From Gudongella oleilytica (GTDB lineage Bacteria; Bacillota; Clostridia; Tissierellales; Tissierellaceae): 64,000 nucleotides of DNA. A program made the position numbers and the translations under genes. Positions 1-8,619 of this stretch are shown here, piece by piece (the stretch's first letter is position 1; every line of letters begins with the position of its first letter). Location of the stretch: assembly GCF_004101785.1 (NCBI RefSeq), contig NZ_CP035130.1:1302001-1366000 (forward strand), in the 5' to 3' direction. Under the pieces are notes generated by a model. It did not search any database and had not been told where the DNA came from. It worked only from the letters and a program-made list of their open reading frames with translations.

Positions 1-923
1 CGCCTGATAAGCCTTCTTAGAACATAGCCTCTTCCTTCGTTGCCGGGAATTACTCCGTCGCTGACAAGGAATGTCATAGCCCTTGTGTGGTCAGTTATGA
101 GCCTTACTGACACATCCTTCTCGTAGGCTGAGCCGTATTCATATCCGCTTATCTCTTCAACCTTGTGGAGGATGTCTCTTATGGCACCGATGTCGAATAT
201 GGTGTCCACGTTCTCCATTATGCAAGTAATTCTCTCAAGACCCATTCCTGTATCTATATTGGGATTTGGCAGCGGATGGTAAACTCCCTGCTCGTCCTTG
301 TCAAACTGGGTGAAAACAAGGTTCCAAACCTCGAGGAATCTGTCACAGTCGCAGCCTGGTTTACAATCCTCGTGTCCGCAGCCGTACTCCAGGCCCCTGT
401 CTATATATATCTCTGAGCAAGGACCTGATGGTCCTACTTCAAGTTCCCAGAAATTGTCCTCTTTTCCAAGCCTTACTATTTTCTCTGCAGGCACTCCGAT
501 ATCCTTGTTCCATATCTCATATGCCTCGTCGTCCTCAAGATAGACGCTCACCCAAAGATCCTCCGGCTTTAGCTCCATCCTCTCAGTGAGGAATTCCCAT
601 GCCCATGCTACTGCTTCCTTCTTGAAATAGTCCCCGAAGGAGAAATTTCCAAGCATCTCGAAGAAGGTGGCATGTCTTGCAGTCCTTCCTACGTTTTCGA
701 TGTCACCGGTTCTTATACACTTCTGACATGTTGCCATCCTATTGTGGGGAGGTGTCGCATCGCCTGTGAAGTATGGCTTAAGCGGTGCCATTCCCGCTCC
801 GATCAGCAACAGAGATTTATCATTTTTAGGCACCAGTGAAAAGCTTGATGCTACCAGATGGTCTTTTTCTTTGAAGAAATCAAGATATTCTTTTCGTATC
901 TCATGCAGTCCCAACTTTTTCAT
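1..923 (-). CDS. alaS: alanyl-tRNA synthetase, N-terminal part (runs off the window)
   Basis: Reading the complement from the ATG at 921-923 gives an uninterrupted frame to the window edge, about 307 residues. The protein starts [17 protein letters not shown] and contains class II AlaRS landmarks: the [20 protein letters not shown] motif, then [19 protein letters not shown] and GMGLERI. This is the aminoacylation domain that charges tRNA-Ala with alanine; the tRNA-recognition, editing and C-Ala domains lie outside the window. A GGTGAGGTG Shine-Dalgarno sits 6 nt before the ATG. A hairpin with a T-run separates it from the permease gene upstream, so it probably has its own promoter in the short gap, although I could not identify one. 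No T-box leader is present in front of it. Confidence 0.96.
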   Translation of the reverse strand, partial: MKKLGLHEIRKEYLDFFKEKDHLVASSFSLVPKNDKSLLLIGAGMAPLKPYFTGDATPPHNRMATCQKCIRTGDIENVGRTARHATFFEMLGNFSFGDYFKKEAVAWAWEFLTERMELKPEDLWVSVYLEDDEAYEIWNKDIGVPAEKIVRLGKEDNFWELEVGPSGPCSEIYIDRGLEYGCGHEDCKPGCDCDRFLEVWNLVFTQFDKDEQGVYHPLPNPNIDTGMGLERITCIMENVDTIFDIGAIRDILHKVEEISGYEYGSAYEKDVSVRLITDHTRAMTFLVSDGVIPGNEGRGYVLRRLIR

Positions 924-947
924 AATTACACCTCACCCTAAATATTA

Positions 948-971
948 GAAAAATCCTCCCCTTCAGGGAGG
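948..971 (-). terminator. Rho-independent terminator between AI-2E permease gene and alaS
   Basis: On the minus strand CCTCCC, a 5-nt loop and GGGAGG form a 6-bp stem (955-971) followed by ATTTTTC. It lies 41 nt past the stop of the permease gene and ends upstream of the alaS SD. Confidence 0.7.
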
Positions 972-1012
972 TTAGTCTATCTATAATATTTTAATGCAAA
1001 TAGGGCCTTATG

Positions 1013-2227
1013 TCAATTTGTTCCGGTTTCTGAGTTGTCGGAAAGTCTTTTGTTGACCTTATCTTTAATATACCTGTAAAGTATTATCCCTATGTTCACA
1101 GCCGGAACTGAAACGATCATTCCCATTATACCGAAAATGGTTCCTCCCGTTATTATGGAAACCAAAACAGTCAGGGGATGCATTCCGGTGGTCTTTCCAA
1201 GGACCTTTGGGCCCAGTATGTTGTTCTCCATCCATTGGATAAGTAAAAAGAGCGCTCCCACCCATAGTGCCTTCGTGGGACTGGAAATAAAGGCGAACAC
1301 AACTGCCGGCAGGAATCCAAGGAAAGGTCCGATATAGGGGATGATATCCGCAAGTCCTGTTATAAACCCGATTATTATCGCAAACTCTATTCCCATCAGG
1401 AACAGGAATATGGTAGTGGTAATTCCAACTACTACAGCCATGAGAAGTCTGCCCCGGATAAACTGCGACATCGCATCATCCATCTCGCCGAGAAGCTTAT
1501 ATATCTCCTCCTTGTACCTTGAAGGGATCAGAACATCTACTTTCTTTTGGAAATGGTCCTTGTCAACCAGGAAGTAGAAGGTTAAAACAGGTGTAAGTAC
1601 CAGGCTTACTATCCGTGACAGCATACCAGCCAGACCGAGAATAAACTTCTCTGCCCCGTTTGCAAGGCTTTGCTGTATCCGGTCGATGTTCTGTGAAACT
1701 ACATTTTCAATTGACTGGAGTATTTCAGGCATCTCACCAAATGTGTCAGAATAGCTGGAGTAAAGATTCTGGAACCAATTTGTGACTGAAGTTAAGTACT
1801 GAGGCAGATTTGCACCCAGTCGCATGATCTCCCTGCCTGTTCTTGGAAGCACTGCAAGGAACAATATGACGATGCCGCCCAGGATTATTAGGTATACTAT
1901 GGATGCAGCAAGGATCCTTTTCATCCCCTTCCGTTCAAAGTAAGTGACGGAGGGATTTAATAGATATGCCAGCAGCATTGATACCAGTATCGTGAAGAAG
2001 GTATCTGATATAAGAGTATACTTCCTGAATATCTGCACCACAAAATAAAGGGCGAATAGTGTGATTATCCCCCAAAGGATAAGCTTGGTATTGTAATGGA
2101 TCGCCTTTCTCGGTGCCACATACCTGTTTCCAATATTTATCAGATAGTAGATGATAAGGAAAAGAAGGATCGGTAAAAGGATCCATACGAGTTTTACTGA
2201 AAGCACAGGCGCTGTGCTCAATCCCAT
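1013..2227 (-). CDS. AI-2E family transporter (UPF0118 permease)
   Basis: A 404-residue integral membrane protein with the AI-2E/UPF0118 arrangement: N-terminal hydrophobic helices (about 10-30, 45-100), a long periplasmic-facing segment with NLPQYLTSVTNWFQNLY, and a C-terminal block of helices with the family's conserved GFITGLADIIPYIGPFLGFLP and QWMENNILGPKVLGKTTGMHP stretches. Members have been linked to autoinducer-2 export or to Na+(Li+)/H+ antiport, so the substrate cannot be named from sequence. The start at 2227 is supported by a GGGGGGA SD 6 nt upstream. It follows the isc operon but is separated from iscU by a terminator hairpin, so it may be transcribed by readthrough. Confidence 0.88.
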   Translation of the reverse strand: MGLSTAPVLSVKLVWILLPILLFLIIYYLINIGNRYVAPRKAIHYNTKLILWGIITLFALYFVVQIFRKYTLISDTFFTILVSMLLAYLLNPSVTYFERKGMKRILAASIVYLIILGGIVILFLAVLPRTGREIMRLGANLPQYLTSVTNWFQNLYSSYSDTFGEMPEILQSIENVVSQNIDRIQQSLANGAEKFILGLAGMLSRIVSLVLTPVLTFYFLVDKDHFQKKVDVLIPSRYKEEIYKLLGEMDDAMSQFIRGRLLMAVVVGITTTIFLFLMGIEFAIIIGFITGLADIIPYIGPFLGFLPAVVFAFISSPTKALWVGALFLLIQWMENNILGPKVLGKTTGMHPLTVLVSIITGGTIFGIMGMIVSVPAVNIGIILYRYIKDKVNKRLSDNSETGTN

Positions 2228-2246
2228 AAATATCCCCCCAAAGCTG

Positions 2247-2292
2247 CAAAAGACTCTGGCATGACGCCAATATCAGCTCCCGCCAGAGTCTT
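2247..2292 (-). terminator. Terminator after iscU
   Basis: AAGACTCTGGC (2282-2292 complement) pairs perfectly with GCCAGAGTCTT (2250-2260 complement), an 11-bp stem followed by TTTTGC on the minus strand. The loop is about 21 nt. It closes the iscR-iscS-iscU operon. Confidence 0.7.
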
Positions 2293-2304
2293 CCTTCTTA
2301 AAGT

Positions 2305-2742
2305 TTATTCTTCGTCAGCGTGGTCGTGGAGATGCTCGTCATCGAAGTCAACATCTTCCAATCCCTCTATTTTTACCCCTGTTTTATGGGAATAATCAAG
2401 CAGAGCTGATTTGATTGCCTGCTCAGCAAGTACGCTGCAGTGCATTTTTACCGGTGGAAGTCCATCAAGCGCATCTGCTACTGCCTTGTTTGTAAGCTCC
2501 ATGGCTTCCTTTACTGTTCTTCCCTTTATAAGCTCAGTAGCCATGCTAGATGACGCTATCGCAGAACCGCATCCAAAGGTCTTGAATTTTACGTCGGTTA
2601 TTATCTCTCCGTCTATCTTAAGATACATCTTCATTATATCACCGCATTTTGCGTTGCCTACTTCACCGACGCCGTCTGCGTTCTCTATCTCTCCAACATT
2701 GTGCGGATGCATGAAGTGCTCCATTACCTTCTCTGAATACAT
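2305..2742 (-). CDS. iscU: Fe-S cluster assembly scaffold protein IscU/NifU-type
   Basis: 145 residues. Scaffold on which IscS-derived sulfur and iron are assembled into [2Fe-2S]/[4Fe-4S] clusters. The three conserved cluster cysteines are visible: C33 (NAKCGD), C58 (TFGCGSA) and C102 (KMHCSVLA), with the acidic residue D35 next to the first. It corresponds to the NifU N-terminal domain alone. Unlike typical IscU it ends in a His/Asp/Glu-rich tail (DFDDEHLHDHADEE), which could bind metal. The ATG directly follows the iscS stop codon, and its SD (GGGGGT) lies inside the iscS end, so the two genes are translationally coupled. Confidence 0.95.
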   Translation of the reverse strand: MYSEKVMEHFMHPHNVGEIENADGVGEVGNAKCGDIMKMYLKIDGEIITDVKFKTFGCGSAIASSSMATELIKGRTVKEAMELTNKAVADALDGLPPVKMHCSVLAEQAIKSALLDYSHKTGVKIEGLEDVDFDDEHLHDHADEE

Positions 2743-3924
2743 TTATTTGTTACCCCCTTGAATTTTTTCATATAACGGTGACATCATTCTCAATCTGTCC
2801 ACTATTCCCACGAGCTTTTCAACAGCAAAATCCACCTCTTCCTCAGTGTTGCCTGTTCCCAGTGACAGTCTAAGTGAACCGTGGGCTATTTCGTGAGGAA
2901 GGCCTATTGCTAATAGCACATGGGATGGATCAAGAGAGCCTGAGGTACATGCAGAGCCGCTTGAGCCAGCGATGCCAACCATATCAAGGCTCAAAAGAAG
3001 CGCTTCGCCCTCGATAAACTGGAAGCAGAAGTTGGCATTGCCGGGAAGTCTTTTCTCCGGGTGTCCATTAAGTCTGACGTATGGTATTCTTTCCTTAATG
3101 CCCTTGATCAATCTTTCCCTAAGTGAGATCAGGTAAGTAGTATTCTCCTCAAGATGCTCGTAAGCAAGCTCAATTGCTTTTCCAAGGCCTACTATACCAG
3201 GTGTGTTCTCAGTTCCTGCCCTTTTGTTCTTTTCCTGTGCGCCGCCTGCTATAAGAGGATCTATCTTTGTTCCCTGCCTGATGTAAAGAGCTCCAACGCC
3301 TTTAGGTCCGTAAAGTTTATGAGCTGACATGCTTAAGAGGTCGATGTTCATTTCCTTTACGTCAATAGGAAGACTGCCTACTGCCTGAACTGCATCAGTA
3401 TGGAAAAGAACTCCGTGTTTCTTCGCCAGTTCTCCAATTTCCTTAACAGGCTGGATAGTACCGATTTCATTGTTGGCAAACATTATGGAAATAAGTATTG
3501 TCTTTTCGGTTATTGCTTTCTCAAGCTCCTCAAGCGATATCATCCCGTACTCATCAACGTCCAGATATGTCACCTTGAAGCCTTGCTGCTCAAGATACTC
3601 ACAGGTATGGAGTATTGCGTGGTGTTCGATTTTTGTGGTTATGATGTGGTTTCCCTTGTCCTTATTCTTATATGCTATTCCTTTGAGTGCCCAGTTATCA
3701 GCCTCAGAGCCGCCGCCTGTAAAGAATACCTCGGTCTTCTTGGCCCCTATGGCCTTGGCAACTCTTTCCCTTGCCTTGTCAATTGCAAGCCTCGAGTGGT
3801 TGCTAAGCGCGTATACGCTTGAGGGATTTCCATAAAACTCGCTGAAGTATGGTAGCATTTCCTCAAGCACTTCTTTTTTTACCGGTGTGGTTGCAGAGTG
3901 GTCCATGTATATCATTTTGTTCAT
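2743..3924 (-). CDS. iscS: cysteine desulfurase IscS/NifS
   Basis: 393-residue class V PLP aminotransferase that converts cysteine to alanine and hands the persulfide sulfur to IscU. The N-terminus has YMDHSATTP. The PLP lysine is K203 (SAHKLYGPKG) and the persulfide cysteine is C326 in the group I motif SSGSACTSGS. TEHHAI-type and HTDAVQ cofactor-contact motifs are also present. The ATG at 3924 has a GGGAGG SD 7 nt upstream and overlaps the end of iscR by 4 nt. It is the middle gene of an iscR-iscS-iscU operon, so its expression should follow IscR control. Confidence 0.96.
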   Translation of the reverse strand: MNKMIYMDHSATTPVKKEVLEEMLPYFSEFYGNPSSVYALSNHSRLAIDKARERVAKAIGAKKTEVFFTGGGSEADNWALKGIAYKNKDKGNHIITTKIEHHAILHTCEYLEQQGFKVTYLDVDEYGMISLEELEKAITEKTILISIMFANNEIGTIQPVKEIGELAKKHGVLFHTDAVQAVGSLPIDVKEMNIDLLSMSAHKLYGPKGVGALYIRQGTKIDPLIAGGAQEKNKRAGTENTPGIVGLGKAIELAYEHLEENTTYLISLRERLIKGIKERIPYVRLNGHPEKRLPGNANFCFQFIEGEALLLSLDMVGIAGSSGSACTSGSLDPSHVLLAIGLPHEIAHGSLRLSLGTGNTEEEVDFAVEKLVGIVDRLRMMSPLYEKIQGGNK

Positions 3925-4358
3925 TTTAATTCCTCCCGATATAGTCCCGGCTGGCTGTCTCTAACCATATCCTCAAGGCTTATGGAGTCGATCACCCTGT
4001 CGATGCTATCCTTTATTTTAGCAAACACCAATCTGGTTGCACAGCTATCGTCCCTCACGCAATCAAAGCCGTCCTCAGATACACATTCTGAAGGTGACAT
4101 TTGCCCCTCCAGAGATCTCAGAACCTGTCCAACAGTTATTTCATGCGGTTTTCTTGACAGCATGTATCCGCCATATGCTCCTCTTGTACTTGTAAGAAGC
4201 CCTTCCTTCTTCAGGCTTGAAAACAGCTGTTCAAGGTAGTTCTCTGACAAGCCCTGCTTTTCCGCTACATATTTAAGAGATATTGGCCCCTGTCCATAAT
4301 CCTGAGCCAATTGATACATCGCCATTAGCCCGTAACGCCCCTTGGTTGACAGTTTCAT
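3921..4358 (-). CDS. iscR: Rrf2 family Fe-S-sensing transcriptional regulator IscR
   Basis: 145 residues with an N-terminal winged helix (MKLSTKGRYGLMAMYQLA, YLEQLFSSLKKEGLLTSTRGAYGGY). It carries the three-cysteine cluster ligand set C92, C100 and C106 (C-x7-C-x5-C), which marks IscR rather than the cysteine-less Rrf2 regulators such as CymR. It probably represses its own operon when holding a cluster, matching cluster synthesis to demand. It is the first gene of the operon and ends with an ATGA overlap into iscS. A strong promoter lies 48 nt upstream. I could not define an IscR operator with certainty. Confidence 0.92.
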   Translation of the reverse strand: MKLSTKGRYGLMAMYQLAQDYGQGPISLKYVAEKQGLSENYLEQLFSSLKKEGLLTSTRGAYGGYMLSRKPHEITVGQVLRSLEGQMSPSECVSEDGFDCVRDDSCATRLVFAKIKDSIDRVIDSISLEDMVRDSQPGLYREELK

Positions 4359-4406
4359 TCATTTCACCTCTTTAATCCCAACTGCTTTGGTTGGTTTTAC
4401 TTTTTC

Positions 4407-4435
4407 AGTATAGTATATCCGGGTAATCTTGTCAA
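4407..4435 (-). promoter_or_regulatory. Sigma-A promoter of the isc operon
   Basis: On the minus strand TTGACA (4430-4435), a spacer of exactly 17 nt, and TATACT (4407-4412). This is a near-perfect consensus promoter about 50 nt upstream of the iscR ATG. A strong promoter suits a gene set controlled by repression. Confidence 0.85.
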
Positions 4436-4440
4436 CATTG

Positions 4441-4749
4441 AAAACACATGAAGATAATGCAAAATTCACAGATCACAACTCAAAATCAAAATAAAGAGAA
4501 GTTGGAATGCTGGAAGGGGAAAGCTATAAGGGGAAAGGGGAAAAGGAAAGGAATAGTTTAAATTGACAATTGACGATTGACAATTAAAAGTAAAAAATCC
4601 TCCTCTAATTCTCAGAATAACTGGATATCGCAGTCATCCTGAACGATAGTGAAGGATCTTATCTTATTCATTTACTACCTACTACCTACTATTCGTTATT
4701 TTGAATTATCGGGCGGGCAGGGTCGTCCGCACCCTACTTATATAATTTG
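4441..4749. repeat. Repeat-rich intergenic mosaic
   Basis: No gene is evident. The stretch strings together low-complexity pieces: a purine-rich GGGGAAA tract (about 4513-4553); three tandem copies of the heptamer ATTGACR (4562-4582); a GTCATCCTGAACG...GAAGGATCTT block (4632-4660) that resembles a dispersed repeat I have seen in many bacterial genomes; and three tandem TACTACC-type heptamers (4673-4693). A GGGCGGGCAGGGTCGTCCGCACCCTA segment abuts the next gene and can form only a 5-bp stem. It reads like an accumulation site for small repeats. Confidence 0.6.
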
Positions 4750-5712
4750 CTAAATCTTGATATTCAACTTCTTACTCAGCTTCTCAAGCATATCCTTTGT
4801 CATGTCGTCCAAAAGGTATTTAGGTGCCCAGCCCCACTCTGCCCTGGCTGCGCTGTCGTCAAGTGAATTTGGCCAGGAATCTGCTATCGCCTGCCTTATA
4901 GGGTCCACATCGTATTCAAGAACAAATCCGGGGATGTGCTTTCTTATAGATGCAGCGATCTCTTCAGGATCGAAGCTCATAGCCGCGATATTAAAGGCAT
5001 TTCTGTGGATCAGCCTTGAACTGTCTGCCTCCATCAGGTTTAGGATTGCATCAAGGGCATCAGGCATGTACATCATATCCATCTTTGTTCCCTTATCTAT
5101 AAAGCTTGAGTATTTTCCATTCTTAAGGGCTTCATAGTAAATATGCACTGCATAGTCGGTAGTTCCCCCTCCAGGCAGTGTATCGTAGGAAATAAGTCCT
5201 GGGAATCTGACACCCCTCGTGTCAACCCCGAATTTATGGAAATAATAGTCACATAATAGCTCGCCTGCCACCTTGGTGACACCATACATGGTGCCAGGTC
5301 TCATCACAGTATCCTGTGGAGTAGAATCCTTTGGAGTCAAATCACCAAAAACTGCAATCGAGCTTGGTGTAAACACAGACAGCTTTTTCTCCCTTGCAAG
5401 CTCAAGCACATTATAAAGCCCGTTCATGTTAATGCTCCAGCACAGGTCCGGCCTTGCTTCGCCAGTTGCTGAGAGTATGGCAGCGAGGTTTACAATGGTA
5501 TTTATTCCGTATTTGTCTACCACCTCTGCCATACGATCCTTATCCATAACATCTATTACTTCAAATGGTCCGTTTTCAATGAGCTCCTTATGGGTTTCCT
5601 TGGCTTTAAGATCGCTGATGATAACGTTTGCATTACCATAAACGTCTCTCATTCTTACTGCCAGCTCGGAACCTATCTGTCCAAGCGCTCCAGTAATAAG
5701 TATCTTTCTCAT
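4750..5712 (-). CDS. L-threonine 3-dehydrogenase, short-chain (UDP-galactose-epimerase-like) type
   Basis: 320 residues. An extended SDR with the Rossmann motif ITGALGQIG at the N-terminus, the catalytic Y-x3-K as YGVTK, and the family features NLAAILSATGE, PSSIAVFG and RFPGLISY. These match the NAD-dependent threonine dehydrogenases that make 2-amino-3-oxobutyrate, rather than sugar epimerases. I placed the start at 5712 because GGAGGTG lies 6 nt upstream; the in-frame GTG at 5721 is part of that SD. No glycine C-acetyltransferase (kbl) gene is adjacent, so the second step must be encoded elsewhere or the product cleaves spontaneously. The gene stands alone with its own extended -10 promoter. 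Confidence 0.8.
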   Translation of the reverse strand: MRKILITGALGQIGSELAVRMRDVYGNANVIISDLKAKETHKELIENGPFEVIDVMDKDRMAEVVDKYGINTIVNLAAILSATGEARPDLCWSINMNGLYNVLELAREKKLSVFTPSSIAVFGDLTPKDSTPQDTVMRPGTMYGVTKVAGELLCDYYFHKFGVDTRGVRFPGLISYDTLPGGGTTDYAVHIYYEALKNGKYSSFIDKGTKMDMMYMPDALDAILNLMEADSSRLIHRNAFNIAAMSFDPEEIAASIRKHIPGFVLEYDVDPIRQAIADSWPNSLDDSAARAEWGWAPKYLLDDMTKDMLEKLSKKLNIKI

Positions 5713-5752
5713 CCACTGCACCTCCGTAGTCTTTTGGAATTGCTATATTGCT

Positions 5753-5761
5753 ATTATAGCA
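5753..5761 (-). promoter_or_regulatory. Extended -10 promoter of the threonine dehydrogenase gene
   Basis: TGCTATAAT on the minus strand, an extended -10 element (TGn plus TATAAT), about 40 nt upstream of the gene start. No good -35 is seen, which is typical of extended -10 promoters. Confidence 0.6.
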
Positions 5762-5799
5762 TAATTATCTGAGGTTGATATAAAAATCTCATTAAGAAG

Positions 5800-5897
5800 G
5801 CCCGGACAAGTCCGGGGCAGACCGAAGACAAAGCTCAACAATCCTTATTGATTGCTGAGCTTTGTCTTCAGCCTTAATTTGCCGCCATGTGGCGGCA
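5800..5897 (-). terminator. Three consecutive hairpins after leuS
   Basis: In minus-strand order: TGCCGCCA/TGGCGGCA (5880-5897); a long stem in which 14 nt at 5856-5869 pair with 5824-5837 and continue for 5 more pairs after one mismatch; and CCCGGAC/GTCCGGG (5801-5816). Only the last is followed by a modest TTCTT. They probably terminate or protect the leuS transcript, but the long stem without a T-run may instead be a dispersed palindromic repeat. Confidence 0.5.
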
Positions 5898-5903
5898 GAT
5901 TGA

Positions 5904-8315
5904 CTATTTTACAACTATGTTGTAGATCTTCCCTGGAACGTAGATTTCCTTCACGACAGTTTTTCCATCGGTAAATTTCTTCACGCCGGCAGATGCAAAA
6001 ACTTTTTCCTTGATGCTCTCTGTGCTCTCATCAATGCTGACCTCAACTGTACCTCTCACCTTTCCATTTACCTGAACAGGCAGATCAAAGACCTTGTCTA
6101 TGGTCTTCTCCTGGTCGTATTCCGGCCATGTTGTCTGGAACAGATATCCTGGCAGGCCTGCGATCTCCCACAGCTCCTCTGTTATATGTGGAGCAACAGG
6201 ATTCAACAGTATGAGGAATGTCTGGAAGTCCTTTTTGTTAAGCCTTCCAAAGTCATTGAATTCGTTTAAAAGACTCATCATTGCAGCAATTCCAGTATTG
6301 AATTTTAGGTTTTCGAAGTCCTCGGAAACCTTCTTGATAGTCTTGTGGATGCTGGATTCAAGCTCAGGAGTGTAGGAATTCCCTTCTGTCAGTATCTCCT
6401 GAAGTCTCCATACCCTGTCGAGGAACCTCCTGCAGCCCTTCACACCATTATCGGACCATGGAACGGCTTTTTCAAAATCTCCGATAAACATCTCATAGGT
6501 TCTTAGCGTATCAGCTCCATAATCCCTTACTATATCATCGGGATTAACTACATTTCCTCTTGATTTTGACATTTTTTCATTGTTGTCGCCAAGGATCATA
6601 CCGTGCGATGTCCTCTTTGCATATGGCTCAGGCATTGGAACCACACCGATATCGTAGAGGAACTTGTGCCAGAATCTTGAGTATAGAAGGTGAAGGGTTG
6701 TATGCTCCATGCCTCCGTTGTACCAGTCTATTGGCGACCAGTATTCAAGTGTTTCCTTGGAAGCCAGTTGATCATGGTTGTCCGGATCCATGTATCTTAG
6801 GAAGTACCAGGATGAACCTGCCCATTGAGGCATGGTGTCAGTTTCTCTGTGAGCCGGTCCTCCGCATTTGGGGCAAGTGGTGTGTACCCATTCATGGATC
6901 GCAGCAAGAGGTGATTCCCCGGTATCAGTCGGCTCATAGTTTTCAACCTCAGGAAGCTTTAGCGGAAGCTCAGACTCAGGAATAGGAACCCAGCCGCATT
7001 CGTCGCAGTGTACCAATGGGATCGGCTCGCCCCAGTATCTTTGTCTCGAGAATACCCAGTCCCTAAGCTTGTAGTTTACCTTTCTCTCTCCGAGACCTTC
7101 CTTCTCGATCCAGTCAAGCATCGTTCTGATTGCATCCTTTACCTCCATGTCATTTATGAAACCGGAGTTAACAAGGATCCCTGAGTCGGTATCAGTGTAG
7201 GCCTCCTTTGTGATGTCGCCGCCTTTTATTACATCGATGATGGGCAGATTGAACTTTGTAGCAAACTCCCAGTCTCTCTGATCGTGGCCAGGTACTGCCA
7301 TTATTGCCCCTGTACCATAGGTCATTAGAACGTAGTCTGATACCCAAAGAGGTATCTCCTTACCAGTTGCTGGATTTATTGCTGACAAGCCTCTAAGCTC
7401 GACACCGGTCTTTTCCTTTACAAGCTCTGTCCTTTCAAAGTCTGATTTCTTTGAAACATCTGCCCTGTATGCCTCCACCAGGTCGATGTTTTCTATTCTG
7501 TCTCTGTATTTATCGATCAATGGGTGCTCAGGAGCTATTACCATGTAGGTTGCCCCAAAAAGAGTGTCCGGTCTGGTCGTAAAAATCCTTAGTACGTCAT
7601 CTCCGCCGACGATCCTGAAGTCCAGTTCTGCTCCCTCAGACCTTCCTATCCAGTTGATCTGCTGGATCTTAACTCTATCAATATAATCGACAGTATCCAG
7701 GTCATTGATAAGCCTTTCCGCATATTCGGTAATTTTAAGCATCCATTGGTTTTTGACGCGTCTGATGACTTCGCTTCCGCAACGTTCACATACTCCTCCC
7801 ACTACCTCTTCGTTGGCGAGACCGACCTTGCAGGAGGTACAGAAGTTTATTGGCATTTCCTGTTTGTATGCCAATCCTTTTTCAAACAGCTTAAGGAATA
7901 TCCACTGAGTCCATTTGTAGTAATTTGGGTCTGTTGTGTTTACCTCTCTGGACCAGTCGAAGGAGAAGCCTATTGATTTTAGCTGTCCCTTAAACCTGGC
8001 AATGTTTTGCTCTGTGACGATCCTTGGATGGATCTTGTTCTTTATTGCGAAGTTCTCAGTTGGAAGTCCGAAGGCATCCCAGCCCATTGGAAAAAGTACA
8101 TTGTAGCCCTGGTATCTTCTCTTTCTTGATACGATGTCAAGGGCAGTGTATGGTCTCGGGTGACCTACGTGGAGTCCATTTGATGATGGATACGGGAACT
8201 CCACAAGAGCATAGAACTTCGGCTTCTCACTGTTGTTCTCGGCTCTATAGCATTGGTGCTCATCCCATATATCCTGCCATTTCTTTTCGATGGACTTTGG
8301 GGTGTAGTCTTTCAT
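5904..8315 (-). CDS. leuS: leucyl-tRNA synthetase
   Basis: 803-residue class I synthetase charging tRNA-Leu. The HIGH-type signature is HVGHP near residue 48 ([13 protein letters not shown]) and the KMSKS loop is intact ([13 protein letters not shown]). The CP1 editing domain with [12 protein letters not shown] and [15 protein letters not shown] lies between. Two cysteine pairs (CTSC/CERC and CDEC/CPKC) suggest zinc-binding knuckles, as in bacterial-type LeuRS. It is preceded by a T-box leader with a Leu CUC specifier, so expression should rise when uncharged tRNA-Leu accumulates. It appears to be transcribed alone. Confidence 0.97.
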   Translation of the reverse strand: MKDYTPKSIEKKWQDIWDEHQCYRAENNSEKPKFYALVEFPYPSSNGLHVGHPRPYTALDIVSRKRRYQGYNVLFPMGWDAFGLPTENFAIKNKIHPRIVTEQNIARFKGQLKSIGFSFDWSREVNTTDPNYYKWTQWIFLKLFEKGLAYKQEMPINFCTSCKVGLANEEVVGGVCERCGSEVIRRVKNQWMLKITEYAERLINDLDTVDYIDRVKIQQINWIGRSEGAELDFRIVGGDDVLRIFTTRPDTLFGATYMVIAPEHPLIDKYRDRIENIDLVEAYRADVSKKSDFERTELVKEKTGVELRGLSAINPATGKEIPLWVSDYVLMTYGTGAIMAVPGHDQRDWEFATKFNLPIIDVIKGGDITKEAYTDTDSGILVNSGFINDMEVKDAIRTMLDWIEKEGLGERKVNYKLRDWVFSRQRYWGEPIPLVHCDECGWVPIPESELPLKLPEVENYEPTDTGESPLAAIHEWVHTTCPKCGGPAHRETDTMPQWAGSSWYFLRYMDPDNHDQLASKETLEYWSPIDWYNGGMEHTTLHLLYSRFWHKFLYDIGVVPMPEPYAKRTSHGMILGDNNEKMSKSRGNVVNPDDIVRDYGADTLRTYEMFIGDFEKAVPWSDNGVKGCRRFLDRVWRLQEILTEGNSYTPELESSIHKTIKKVSEDFENLKFNTGIAAMMSLLNEFNDFGRLNKKDFQTFLILLNPVAPHITEELWEIAGLPGYLFQTTWPEYDQEKTIDKVFDLPVQVNGKVRGTVEVSIDESTESIKEKVFASAGVKKFTDGKTVVKEIYVPGKIYNIVVK

Positions 8316-8335
8316 TTACATTACCTCCTCAATTT

Positions 8336-8560
8336 ACAAAAAATAAAACCTCTCGCCCTGTTAGAGACGAAAGGTTAATTCCGCGGTACCACTCTTTTTG
8401 ATAATCCCACTCGATGCCTGTAACGTAGGCGTTCCGTCCCCGGCTTACACAGGGGATCCTCCCGGACGAGTTCAGCAATTCTCTCTGCAGCCTTCCACCA
8501 GCCGGCTGCTCTCTAAAAGAGGCTCCTTGCTTAATATTTCCGTTCATCGATGTTGTAATT
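8336..8560 (-). promoter_or_regulatory. T-box leader of leuS (leucine-responsive)
   Basis: The antiterminator T-box sequence GAGTGGTACCGCGGAA lies at 8380-8395 (complement), followed by a terminator stem (AACCTTTCG with CGAGAGGTT) and a T-rich run at 8336-8377. The upstream Stem I region holds a specifier context GAACTC, with CTC (Leu) at 8468-8470. Uncharged tRNA-Leu would pair with CUC and the T-box to favour antitermination. Confidence 0.9.
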
Positions 8561-8568
8561 TAGCTAAA

Positions 8569-8597
8569 ATTATAGCAAATGCCAAGCCTTTAAGCAA
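8569..8597 (-). promoter_or_regulatory. Promoter of the leuS T-box transcript
   Basis: Minus strand TTGCTT (8592-8597), 17-nt spacer, TATAAT (8569-8574), with an extended TGC in front of the -10. It lies just after the end of asnS. Confidence 0.8.
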
Positions 8598-8619
8598 GAC
8601 ATATTTAACCGGGCTAATC

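Noticed and set aside
4562-4693. Short tandem repeats as a CRISPR array
   Set aside because: Units are 7 nt and directly abutting, without spacers, and no cas genes are in the window.
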